NCBI GenBank assembly: GCA_945833895.1
Contig: CAMAGQ010000105.1
Coordinates: forward strand, 1 to 5,775
DNA: 5,775 nt
Direction of reading: 5' to 3'
DNA from: an uncultured bacterium
GTDB lineage: Bacteria; Cyanobacteriota; Vampirovibrionia; Gastranaerophilales; Gastranaerophilaceae
Shown: in pieces, positions 1 to 5,521 of the stretch
How the letters are laid out: each line of letters opens with the position of its first letter
Position numbering within the stretch: position 1 is the first letter of the stretch
Notes under the pieces: model-generated
What the model saw: the letters and a program-made list of their open reading frames with translations, nothing else
Database searches by the model: none
What the model was told of the DNA's origin: nothing
Made by a program: the position numbers and the translations under genes

Positions 1-7
1 GGCATAT

Positions 8-802
8 ATGAATATATTAGTATCGAATGATGATGGTATTACTGCCAACGGAATAAGAGTTTTAACAGAAGAATTATCAAAGAAACATAATGTCTATGTT
101 GTCGCACCGGATAGAGAAAGAAGTGCCGCAGGACATTCCTTAACAATACATACACCGCTGCGTGTAGAGGAACTTGACAGCGGGAAAAACGGAGCTAAAA
201 GAACGTGGGTTACAACAGGAACTCCGGGGGATTGCATTAAAATTGCAGTGAGTGCGTTATTGGAGGAAGATGAAAAACCTGATTTTGTTATTTCAGGAAT
301 TAACCACGGTCCTAATTTAGGCTCGGATATTTTGTACTCGGGAACGGTAAGTTGTGCCATGGAAGGTGCAATGATGGGCATTCCAAGCATCGCTGTTTCA
401 CTTGCATCTTTGCAATGGGAGTATGAGGATTTCGCATTTGCAGGAAATTTTGTTACATCACTTGTTGATAAAATTAAAGGATTTCAGTTTCCGAAAAAAT
501 CTATACTAAACGTGAATGTTCCGGGACTGAGGGCAGAAGATATCGGAGGCGTTGCTGTTACCGAAATGGGCGGAAGAATTTTCACCGATGCTTACGAAAA
601 ACGCATTGACCCACGTGGAAAAGTTTACTATTGGTTAGCGGGAAAACTTATCAATGAACCTGTTGACGCTCCGACCGATATTGCGGCAGTCAGAAACAAC
701 AAAATTTCTATCACCCCGATAACCTATGAAATGACAAGAACCGAAACTTTGTCCGATTTATACCGTATCTTGTGCAGTTCCGGCAGCTGTAACTGGTACT
801 AA
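8..802 (+). CDS. surE: 5'/3'-nucleotidase SurE
   Basis: SurE is a cytosolic metal-dependent phosphatase that dephosphorylates nucleoside 5'- and 3'-monophosphates; many members also act on short polyphosphate. The 264-aa product has the family's usual length and motifs in order. The N-terminal strand ends in MNILVSNDDG, with metal-binding D8 and D9. APDRERSAAGHS (33-44) carries the metal-contacting Ser at 39. VTTGTPGDC lies at 68-76. SGINHGPNLGSDILYSGTV (96-114) contains metal-ligand Asn99. The C-terminal TDIAAV...ISITP segment (223-237) is also typical. The ATG at 8 gives the canonical SurE N-terminus, so the start is secure, although its ribosome binding site and promoter lie mostly outside the window. 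The gene to its left is unknown. No strong terminator follows directly. The C-terminus ends in an unremarkable Ser/Cys-containing tail. Confidence 0.97.
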   Translation: MNILVSNDDGITANGIRVLTEELSKKHNVYVVAPDRERSAAGHSLTIHTPLRVEELDSGKNGAKRTWVTTGTPGDCIKIAVSALLEEDEKPDFVISGINHGPNLGSDILYSGTVSCAMEGAMMGIPSIAVSLASLQWEYEDFAFAGNFVTSLVDKIKGFQFPKKSILNVNVPGLRAEDIGGVAVTEMGGRIFTDAYEKRIDPRGKVYYWLAGKLINEPVDAPTDIAAVRNNKISITPITYEMTRTETLSDLYRILCSSGSCNWY

Positions 803-837
803 TCTGTCATAAAACTTAAATTTTTACACACAAGGAC

Positions 838-866
838 TTACATTTCACAGAAAGATAGTTTATAAT
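838..866 (+). promoter_or_regulatory. candidate promoter downstream of surE
   Basis: A perfect TATAAT lies at 861-866. A weak -35-like CTTACA ends at 842, which leaves an 18-bp spacer. Transcription would start near 873 and run toward the small gene at 1099, giving a long leader of about 225 nt. AT-rich sequence makes chance -10 boxes common: another TATAAT at 925-930 lacks a -35, and a TATATA at 1064-1069 would give a short leader. Which of the three is used cannot be decided from sequence. Confidence 0.35.
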
Positions 867-1098
867 ATTAATAGGGATATTATATGTTTTAAATTGGTCG
901 AAATATTACAACAACTTGCCTAAATATAATGCTGTTTTTCTTTTAATGATTAATACATGAAAACAAGTGACAGCAGGCTTTTCCCCAGTAATAATGTTTT
1001 TATATATTAACATAACTTAACAAAACGAAAGAAAAAAGGCAATTCTCAGCAAAAAAAATACTTTATATAAGAGTACATAGGAATGAGGATTAAAATCA
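867..1098 (+). other. gene-free leader region with weak stem
   Basis: No convincing coding sequence lies between surE and the small gene at 1099. One long-range stem is possible. GCCT (918-921) and GCTGT (931-935) pair with ACAGC-AGGC (970-978), leaving a 9-nt bulge on the 5' side, and TTTT follows at 979-982. It could be a weak terminator for surE read-through or a leader structure. The bulge and the short T run make both uncertain. The remainder is A/T-rich with no other structure that I see. Confidence 0.25.
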
Positions 1099-1302
1099 AT
1101 GAAGGAACAAGAATTAAATACCATTATGTCAGTAGTTTCAGACCCAATCGAAAACGTATATAGAATAGATTCATACAAAGATTTGGCAGAAATACAGAGA
1201 ATAATCAGGATATTTAATATTTCCGACGAACAGCATAATAAACATACAATGTTATCAATCAAGAACCTTGCGACATTGCATCTTGTATTGAGTAATAACT
1301 AA
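1099..1302 (+). CDS. small hypothetical protein (67 aa)
   Basis: I do not recognise this product. It is a soluble-looking 67-aa protein with no signal peptide or membrane segment. The middle, about residues 24-42 (DSYKDLAEIQRIIRIFNIS), looks helical and amphipathic, and the C-terminus is IKNLATLHLVLSNN. Three things support a real gene. The ATG at 1099 has GAGGA at 1085-1089, with a 9-nt spacer. A strong intrinsic terminator begins about 35 nt after the stop. The neighbourhood is otherwise gene-free. A reverse-strand frame opposite it (1017-1262) reads as a hydrophobic shadow with no comparable signals. The gene stands alone as a monocistron. It could be a lineage-specific small protein, and no function can be assigned. 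Confidence 0.55.
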   Translation: MKEQELNTIMSVVSDPIENVYRIDSYKDLAEIQRIIRIFNISDEQHNKHTMLSIKNLATLHLVLSNN

Positions 1303-1337
1303 TTCTTGTTCATGCAAAATTTTCGGTAAAAGTTAAC

Positions 1338-1364
1338 AAAGACCTTGCGTAAGCAGGGTCTTTT
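1338..1364 (+). terminator. intrinsic terminator after the 67-aa gene
   Basis: AAAGACCTTGC (1338-1348) pairs with GCAGGGTCTTT (1353-1363) through 11 positions, with one T-G wobble, around a GTAA tetraloop (1349-1352) of the stable GNRA type. A short T tract follows (1361-1364, then CCTTT). The reverse strand reads as a similar hairpin followed by TTTGTTAACTTTT. It may therefore also stop transcription arriving from the convergent methionine-rich gene, which has no nearer terminator. Confidence 0.82.
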
Positions 1365-1526
1365 CCTTTGGGAGTAATATTGCAGAACTTCCACCCTTTA
1401 AGTAGGGGTATACAAAATTCTCCTTTCACAACATGCCACCCTGAACTTTACAAAGCGAACCAAAACTTTTGTCATCGAATTACGGAACATATACAATTCT
1501 GAGCAGGCACGAGTAGAGTGTTACTC

Positions 1527-1802
1527 TTAGGCAATATACGAAATCTTATTATTTTTTGCTTCCTGAGCCATTAGTTGTGCTGCCGCTTTTTCCTGTGCTG
1601 ATGCCAGCAAATATTGCGTTTGATAAATTTCGTTATTCATCGCAAAATTCATATCAGCCCTATGTAGTGCCGGCATGCTCATTCCCATAAACGACGGGCT
1701 TCGCATAGCACTCATCATATTCATATTATTCCGCATCATCGCGTACTGTGCATTATTTCGCATTGATATCGCATTCAATCTTGCCATCAAACTTACTAAC
1801 AT
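1527..1802 (-). CDS. methionine-rich small protein (91 aa), unknown function
   Basis: I do not recognise a named family. From the ATG at 1802-1800 the product is 91 aa, of which 15 are Met (about 16%), concentrated in residues 1-55 with runs such as AMMRNNMNMMSAM. Asn and Ala are also abundant. The C-terminal third (about 57-83) is an Ala/Gln/Glu-rich probable helix. There is no signal peptide and no clear transmembrane span. I chose ATG 1802 because GGGTGA sits just upstream (1807-1812). The longer reading from GTG at 1817 has no ribosome binding site and would lie only about 14 nt from the predicted transcription start. A well-formed promoter (1838-1866) serves this gene alone. The Met-rich, N-terminally amphipathic design could suit membrane or metal contact, or self-assembly, but that is speculation. 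Confidence 0.68.
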   Translation of the reverse strand: MLVSLMARLNAISMRNNAQYAMMRNNMNMMSAMRSPSFMGMSMPALHRADMNFAMNNEIYQTQYLLASAQEKAAAQLMAQEAKNNKISYIA

Positions 1803-1837
1803 AATTTCACCCGCCACACAGTCTATACTACAAAGAT

Positions 1838-1866
1838 AGTATATAATACTTTTCCAATTTTCGCAA
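1838..1866 (-). promoter_or_regulatory. promoter of the methionine-rich gene
   Basis: On the reverse strand, TTGCGA (1866-1861) and TATACT (1843-1838) are separated by exactly 17 bp. This predicts a start near 1831 and a leader of about 29 nt before the ATG at 1802. The promoter lies between the end of the aminotransferase gene (1884) and this gene. The small gene can thus be expressed independently of the operon, although no terminator separates them. Confidence 0.6.
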
Positions 1867-1883
1867 CTTTTTATTGAGTAATG

Positions 1884-3056
1884 TTAATTTTTAGACTCTC
1901 TTAATTTGGTTACAAACCGTTGAAGCCTGCCTATCGCAAGTTTTAGGTTTTCTATTGAATAAGCGTAAGAAATTCTCAAATACCCTTCTCCGCAGTCACC
2001 AAAAGCAGTTCCCGGAACAACGGCAACTTTTTCTTCCTGCAAAAATTTTGTAGCAAACTCTTCGCTTGTTATTCCGAACTCTTTTATGCAAGGGAATACG
2101 TAAAACGCCCCAAACGGTTCAAAACAATCCAAATTCATCTTTTTGAAAGCATCAATCAAGAAACGTCGTCTTTGATTATATGCTTGACGCATTTTTTCAA
2201 CGTCCTCATCGCCGTTTTTTAAAGCCTCAATTGCTGCGTATTGACTTGTTGTCGGGGCACACATTATTGCAAATTGATGAATTTTTGTCATCTGTTGAAT
2301 AATTTCTTTCGGAGCACAAGCGTAACCCAATCGCCAGCCCGTCATTGCATAAGCCTTTGAAAAGCCGTTTATAAGTATTGTTCGCTCTTTCATACCTGCA
2401 ACAGATGAAATCGACACATGTTTTCCCTTATATGTCAATGCGGAATATATTTCATCAGACATAACAAGAATATCTTTTTCTATAATAATTTTTGCAATCG
2501 CTTCTAAATCCGATTGCTCCATTATCGCACCCGTCGGGTTATTTGGGTACGGCAAAATCAAAACCTTCGTTTTCTCGGTTATTGCATTCAACAATTCTTC
2601 AGGCGTTAATCTAAAATCGTTTTCAGCCTTAAGGTTTATTATAACAGGCTTTGCACCCGCCAAAATTGTGCAGGGTTCATAAGAAACGTAAGACGGTTGA
2701 GGAATTATTACCTCATCTCCCGCATTTATTACTGCTCTAAGTCCGATATCAATTGCCTCAGAACCGCCAACCGTTACAAGAATTTCGTTATCAGGATTGT
2801 AAACAGTGCCCTGTGTTCTTTTTAGATAATTTGCAATCTCAACTCGTAAATCTTTCAAGCCCGCATTCGAGGTATAGAAAGTTTTACCGCGTTCAAACGC
2901 ATAAATTCCCTCATCCCTGATATGCCAAGGAGTATCAAAATCAGGTTCGCCGACACCCAGCGAAATCGCATCTTTCATCTCGCTCACGATATCGAAAAAT
3001 TTTCTTATCCCTGACGGTTTTATACCGACAATTTTATCCGAAAGGAAATTCCTCAT
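1884..3056 (-). CDS. class I/II PLP-dependent aminotransferase
   Basis: This is a cytosolic fold-type I aminotransferase that would move an amino group between an amino acid and a 2-oxo acid through pyridoxal phosphate. The 390-aa length is normal for subgroup I-gamma (AspC/PatA-like). Visible motifs are PSGIRKFFD (14-22), GVGEPDFDTP (34-43) near the substrate site, GGSEA (97-101), PNNPTG (171-176) with cofactor-contacting Asn173, and SDEIY (200-204) with Asp201 and Tyr204. GFSKAYAMTGWRLGY (231-245) holds the Schiff-base Lys234 and phosphate-binding Arg242. YLRISYA (359-365) has Arg361 for the substrate carboxylate. All catalytic residues are present. Its ATG overlaps the regulator's TGA by 4 bases (ATGA), implying translational coupling, and GAGGT lies 9 nt upstream. 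Adjacent Lrp regulators are common for this subgroup. The amino acid used (aromatic, alanine, aspartate or N-acetyl-diaminopimelate) cannot be settled from sequence, so I give no symbol. Confidence 0.95.
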   Translation of the reverse strand: MRNFLSDKIVGIKPSGIRKFFDIVSEMKDAISLGVGEPDFDTPWHIRDEGIYAFERGKTFYTSNAGLKDLRVEIANYLKRTQGTVYNPDNEILVTVGGSEAIDIGLRAVINAGDEVIIPQPSYVSYEPCTILAGAKPVIINLKAENDFRLTPEELLNAITEKTKVLILPYPNNPTGAIMEQSDLEAIAKIIIEKDILVMSDEIYSALTYKGKHVSISSVAGMKERTILINGFSKAYAMTGWRLGYACAPKEIIQQMTKIHQFAIMCAPTTSQYAAIEALKNGDEDVEKMRQAYNQRRRFLIDAFKKMNLDCFEPFGAFYVFPCIKEFGITSEEFATKFLQEEKVAVVPGTAFGDCGEGYLRISYAYSIENLKLAIGRLQRFVTKLRESKN

Positions 3057-3535
3057 GGAGTAATTACCTCTCTTTCATCTTTCGTTTCCTTATTCAAAAT
3101 TGTTCCGTGATCTTTGTATTTTTTCAAAATAAAATGAGTTGCGGTACTAAGAACAGAATCAAGAGTAGACAACTTATCCGATACAAAATTAGCAATTTCT
3201 TTTAAAGATTTTTCTTCAAGGATTACAAGCAAATCATACCCGCCTGAAATCAAATAAACCGCCTTAACTTCAGGATAGTTATAAATTCTTTCAGCAATAT
3301 TATCAAATCCGCGGCCGCGCTGCGGTGTAACTTTTACCTCAATCAACCCCGTAACCTTTTGGATTGAAGTCTTTTCCCAGTTGATAAGCGTATGATATCC
3401 GCGTATTATACCTTCGTTTTCCATATTTGAAATTTCACTCAGGACAACTTCTTCTGACGTTCCGAGCAAAACCGCAAGTTCGCTAAAATCTATTCTGCTG
3501 TTCTTTTCAATAATCGATAATAATTCTTCTCTCAT
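3053..3535 (-). CDS. Lrp/AsnC family transcriptional regulator
   Basis: The product is a feast/famine regulator: a DNA-binding protein that oligomerises and senses a small molecule, usually an amino acid. Residue numbers here count from the upstream ATG at 3547. The N-terminal winged helix-turn-helix lies at about 5-50 (FSELAVLLGTSEEVV at 21-35). The C-terminal RAM/AsnC effector domain spans about 66-143 and includes the characteristic SGGYDLLVIL (101-110). I place the start at ATG 3535, giving 160 aa beginning MREELL. GGAG lies 6 nt upstream of it, whereas ATG 3547 lies only about 5 nt from the predicted transcription start. Its stop overlaps the aminotransferase ATG, so the two form an operon. 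The likely job is to tune aminotransferase level to amino-acid supply, and probably its own promoter. The short C-terminal extension after about residue 145 is charged and poorly conserved-looking. Confidence 0.94.
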   Translation of the reverse strand: MREELLSIIEKNSRIDFSELAVLLGTSEEVVLSEISNMENEGIIRGYHTLINWEKTSIQKVTGLIEVKVTPQRGRGFDNIAERIYNYPEVKAVYLISGGYDLLVILEEKSLKEIANFVSDKLSTLDSVLSTATHFILKKYKDHGTILNKETKDEREVITP

Positions 3536-3540
3536 CTGCT

Positions 3541-3545
3541 TCTCC
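3541..3545 (-). promoter_or_regulatory. ribosome binding site that decides the lrp-family start
   Basis: The reverse strand reads GGAGA at 3545-3541, with GGAG placed 6 nt before ATG 3535. The alternative ATG at 3547 contains this site within its own first codons, and its only upstream candidate, AGGA, is just 2 nt away, too close to work well. Confidence 0.6.
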
Positions 3546-3558
3546 ATAATCCTACCCG

Positions 3559-3567
3559 ATTATAGCA
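3559..3567 (-). promoter_or_regulatory. extended -10 promoter of the regulator-aminotransferase operon
   Basis: On the reverse strand TGCTATAAT (3567-3559) is a perfect -10 with the TGN extension. The -35 region is poor (TTACTA or TTTACT near 3581-3587), as is usual for extended -10 promoters. The start would be near 3552, leaving a leader of about 17 nt before ATG 3535. Confidence 0.6.
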
Positions 3568-3601
3568 AAAGAACGCACAATAGTAAAATAAAATCTATAT
3601 A

Positions 3602-3619
3602 TTGGTAAAGATTTATCAA
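3602..3619. promoter_or_regulatory. candidate Lrp-type operator (18-bp dyad)
   Basis: TTGGTAAA-GA-TTTATCAA is an inverted repeat with 8-bp arms matching at 7 of 8 positions around a 2-bp centre. It lies between the divergent promoters: about 50-67 bp upstream of the operon start and over the -35 region of the membrane-protein gene. Lrp/AsnC proteins bind AT-rich imperfect dyads of about this size, usually near their own gene. Assigning it to this regulator is inference. Confidence 0.4.
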
Positions 3620-3632
3620 AAACCTTTTACTT

Positions 3633-3638
3633 TATAAT
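3633..3638 (+). promoter_or_regulatory. -10 box for the membrane-protein gene
   Basis: A perfect TATAAT stands 34 bp before the ATG at 3672, with no good -35 (GATTTA at 3610-3615 is the best at 17-bp spacing). A weak -35 lying over the dyad at 3602-3619 would fit activator or repressor control. AGGA at 3661-3664, with a 7-nt spacer, supports the start codon. Confidence 0.45.
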
Positions 3639-3671
3639 TTGTGTGATGTCTAATAAGGTTAGGATAAAACA

Positions 3672-4703
3672 ATGAACGTTCAGAAACTATATTCAGGCAC
3701 TGACCTCACAAATAGAATTTTAACAAACAAAAAACTTCTTCGCGGACTGGAAAGAATTTCAGAACACGGAGTATCGTTTACCAACACAGCCTCGCTACTT
3801 ATGACTGTTGGTCTGCGTCCGCTTGCTATTCATTTTACCCCTGATACGGAAAAAGAAAATAAACAGTACGCAATGTCAAATTCAATAGGCTCGGGAATTA
3901 TAAAATTCGCACTGGTGGAATCCGTCGCACTTCCACTGGAAACATTAATAAAGCATATTGATAAAAATCCTGACAAATTTCTCAAACCTGAAACAATCAA
4001 AAACCTGAAAGGTGATGCAAAAGAACTTCTAAATTCAAGAAGTTACAGACTGTTCACCCAAACAATCAAGTTAGGAGCAGGAGTTCTGACGGCAATTCCA
4101 AAATCAATCCTTACTGTCGCACTTATTCCTATAATTATGGATAAAATATTCTCCAATAAAAAAGAAACTCCCATTCAAACACAAGCAAAATCGAAAGTTT
4201 CACCGAACCGGTTTGATTTACTTAAAGATAAAAATATATTTTTCACCGGTGCAATTACCGATAAAATGACAAAAGGCATCGGCAAAATTATAGACAATAA
4301 AAAATTACAAAACTGGATGATTCGTAACGAAAAATACGACAACGACATAGCAAAACATATTACGGCAGGAACAGATATTCTGCTGACCGCAACGACGTGC
4401 CAACAAACCGCACAAAGTAAAAAAATTAAAGAAAACAGAAAAAAAGCATTAATATATAACAATATAATCTCAACAGGTGCAACACTTGGCGGGGGCTATC
4501 TTGTCGACAAACTGATAAAATCAAAAACTCAAAACTTTGTAGAAAAATTCAAAGTATTAAACATAAACGACCCTAAAGTTATGAAATATATTGAGGGAAT
4601 AAACATATTGCGGCCTGCGATAATTTTTGCGGGAATATACTACGGAATACTGCCAATATTTTCGACATATTTATCAGAAAAAATCGACAAGCATATTAAA
4701 TAG
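3672..4703 (+). CDS. hypothetical multi-pass membrane protein (343 aa)
   Basis: I do not recognise a named family. The protein is basic overall and has several hydrophobic stretches likely to span or enter the membrane: about 34-55 (FTNTASLLMTVGLRPLAI), 71-92 (GSGIIKFALVESVALPLE), 134-157 (GAGVLTAIP...LIPIIM), 262-281 (GATLGGGYLV) and 311-333 (LRPAIIFAGIYYGILPIF). Each is separated by Lys-rich polar segments, the longest at about 158-228. There is no cleavable signal peptide and no catalytic motif. The ATG at 3672 has AGGA 7 nt upstream. It is transcribed away from the Lrp operon, and no terminator is seen after the stop; the next promoter begins only a few bases later. It may belong to a lineage-specific family of cell-envelope proteins, with function open. 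Confidence 0.85.
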   Translation: MNVQKLYSGTDLTNRILTNKKLLRGLERISEHGVSFTNTASLLMTVGLRPLAIHFTPDTEKENKQYAMSNSIGSGIIKFALVESVALPLETLIKHIDKNPDKFLKPETIKNLKGDAKELLNSRSYRLFTQTIKLGAGVLTAIPKSILTVALIPIIMDKIFSNKKETPIQTQAKSKVSPNRFDLLKDKNIFFTGAITDKMTKGIGKIIDNKKLQNWMIRNEKYDNDIAKHITAGTDILLTATTCQQTAQSKKIKENRKKALIYNNIISTGATLGGGYLVDKLIKSKTQNFVEKFKVLNINDPKVMKYIEGINILRPAIIFAGIYYGILPIFSTYLSEKIDKHIK

Positions 4704-4706
4704 AAT

Positions 4707-4734
4707 TTGCAAAAAAAATCTTTTATGCTATAAT
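4707..4734 (+). promoter_or_regulatory. strong extended -10 promoter of the RNA-tRNA unit
   Basis: TTGCAA (4707-4712) and TATAAT (4729-4734) are spaced by 16 bp, with a TGC extension at 4726-4728. The predicted start is G4741, right at the beginning of the GC-rich structured segment. It uses the same TGCTATAAT form as the Lrp operon promoter on the opposite strand, which may be a preferred form in this genome. Confidence 0.7.
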
Positions 4735-4740
4735 AAACAA

Positions 4741-4880
4741 GTCGGGTGAGATTTATAGAGTTTCCCCGCGGGACTATGGCACTCTACCGACGAGAAGGTG
4801 ACTAAATGTCACGTTCGAGGAGAGGAAGGTAGTGCACCGAGCAAAGCGAGGTCTGCTGCCGCAAGCCAAAATCTCAACCA
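4741..4880 (+). ncRNA. unclassified structured RNA upstream of a tRNA
   Basis: This segment is about 54% GC in an AT-rich region and has no credible reading frame. It closes with a long helix: GGTGAGATTT (4745-4754) against AAATCTCAACC (4869-4879), 10 pairs with one bulged A. Three hairpins lie inside. TAGAGT/ACTCTA (4756-4761/4781-4786) encloses a small TCCC/GGGA hairpin. GTGAC/GTCAC (4798-4802/4808-4812) sits on an outer CGA/TCG. The longest, 4828-4860, pairs GGTAGTGCACC with GGTCTGCTGCC (one mismatch) and then has tandem G-A pairs (GA 4839-4840 opposite GA 4848-4849) below a GC-AAA-GC tip. A promoter starts exactly at its 5' end, and no terminator separates it from the tRNA. It does not match RNase P, SRP, tmRNA, 6S or a riboswitch that I know. 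It could be a stable small RNA processed from the tRNA precursor, or a regulatory tRNA leader. Confidence 0.55.
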
Positions 4881-4897
4881 AAACTAAATACCGTTGT

Positions 4898-4969
<72 letters not shown>

Positions 4970-4980
4970 TTTTTTTATAC

Positions 4981-5005
4981 AAAGAGCCTAAAAGGCTCTT
5001 TTTTT
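4981..5005 (+). terminator. intrinsic terminator of the RNA-tRNA transcript
   Basis: AAAGAGCCT (4981-4989) pairs perfectly with AGGCTCTTT (4993-5001) around an AAA loop, followed by T to 5005. It lies 11 nt after the tRNA, so the transcript from about 4741 would be about 265 nt. Confidence 0.92.
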
Positions 5006-5286
5006 ATAACTTATCAGGACGGTTTGAATGTGTTTTTGTTGGTGTAACTGTATTTGAACGGACATTACACGAATGTACGGTTAAAATGCGAAATAGGCTC
5101 AAATACCCTGTGTGTTTGAATATCAGTGTACTTTAACAGGACATTTTATCTGAACGCATAGAAGTATTATTCGGCAAAACTGGCTTGGAGTACTTTGAAA
5201 AATTAACACCAAATTCAAGATGTAAAGAAACAGGACAATACAGAAAAGGGGAACTTGGCTCAAAGCCCCTAAACTCAAAGGTTCTT

Positions 5287-5295
5287 TGTTATAAT
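5287..5295 (+). promoter_or_regulatory. candidate extended -10 promoter
   Basis: TGTTATAAT at 5287-5295 is a perfect -10 with the TGN extension, and no recognisable -35 stands upstream. Initiation would be near 5302, just before the paired segment 5308-5316. It is the third TGN-TATAAT in the window, which gives it some weight despite the AT-rich background. Confidence 0.35.
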
Positions 5296-5301
5296 TTAGG
5301 G

Positions 5302-5431
5302 TTACAGAAAAGTCCGGTATGTCCGATTACCATCAAAATTAAGTCCGGTAAAAGTTAAATTTTTCATACTGATATACCGTAAAGTCTTATTTCCGTAAGG
5401 TAATAGCCAATGACAAACATCGGACTTTTTG
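5302..5431 (+). ncRNA. possible small RNA with long-range closing stem
   Basis: AAAAGTCCG (5308-5316) is the exact complement of CGGACTTTT (5421-5429), which runs into TTTTT, so the 3' end could act as a terminator. Between them are smaller complementary pairs: GGTA/TACC (5316-5319/5328-5331, which shares G5316 with the closing stem) and TACC/GGTA (5375-5378/5399-5402). AAGTCCGGTA occurs twice, 31 bp apart (5310-5319 and 5341-5350), so the right arm could pair with either copy. The 105-nt separation of the arms makes a normal terminator less likely. It might instead be a remnant of a small mobile element with inverted ends. Confidence 0.25.
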
Positions 5432-5440
5432 TATAAAATA

Positions 5441-5489
5441 GTAACACAGGTTCCGGAAAGAATTATTTTTCTGTTACAAAACGGAACCT
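5441..5489. repeat. interleaved inverted repeats (possible pseudoknot or terminator)
   Basis: Two inverted repeats interleave: GTAACA (5441-5446) with TGTTAC (5472-5477), and AGGTTCCG (5448-5455) with CGGAACCT (5482-5489). The order A-B-A'-B' is that of an H-type pseudoknot. Read on the reverse strand, downstream of the protease stop, the 8-bp stem is followed by a TATTTTAT stretch and may work as its terminator. Confidence 0.4.
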
Positions 5490-5521
5490 TAACGGAACTT
5501 TTTGCGGAACTCAAACGGAAC
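5482..5521. repeat. four CGGAAC repeats at 11-12 bp spacing
   Basis: CGGAAC occurs at 5482, 5493, 5505 and 5516, start-to-start distances 11, 12 and 11 bp, so all copies face nearly the same side of the helix. AAACGGAACCT is exact at 5479-5489 and 5513-5523. An inverted copy, GTTCCG, lies at 5450-5455. The last copy touches the stop codon of the protease gene. The cluster could be a protein-binding array or a set of alternative RNA pairing partners for the inverted copy. Confidence 0.7.

Larger units (their letters stand above)
5006..5521. other. gene-poor convergent region between tRNA and protease gene
   Basis: No gene is supported here. In one + frame, 5137-5359 stays open for about 74 codons after a TAA at 5134-5136 but has no ATG or GTG start and no ribosome binding site. 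It could be a decayed gene end. A short hairpin ACATT/AATGT lies at 5062-5076. The right half contains the possible small RNA and the CGGAAC repeats listed separately. No copy of the tRNA 3' end (integration att site) is present. Confidence 0.5.

Noticed and set aside
94..390. 98-aa reverse frame inside surE
   Set aside because: It lies wholly opposite a well-conserved gene and has no recognisable domain; it is an antisense shadow.
1017..1262. 81-aa Cys/Ile-rich reverse frame opposite the 67-aa gene
   Set aside because: It has no promoter or ribosome binding site, while the + strand gene has both a ribosome binding site and a terminator.
1393..1409. Hairpin ACCCTT/AGGGGT as terminator of the methionine-rich gene
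   Set aside because: No T run follows it on either strand.
4175..4462. 95-aa hydrophobic reverse frame inside the membrane-protein gene
   Set aside because: It is the complement of Lys/Asn-rich codons, which reads as Phe/Leu/Ile; no start signals are present.
4741..4880. M-box, T-box, lysine riboswitch, RNase P, SRP or 6S RNA as identity of the GC-rich RNA
   Set aside because: Short look-alikes exist (GGGTGAG, CTGCTGCC), but the conserved cores and their order do not match any of these, and the next gene is a tRNA rather than a regulated protein gene.
5482..5521. CRISPR array
   Set aside because: The repeat unit is only 6-11 bp with 5-6 bp between copies, so there are no true spacers, and no cas gene is present.
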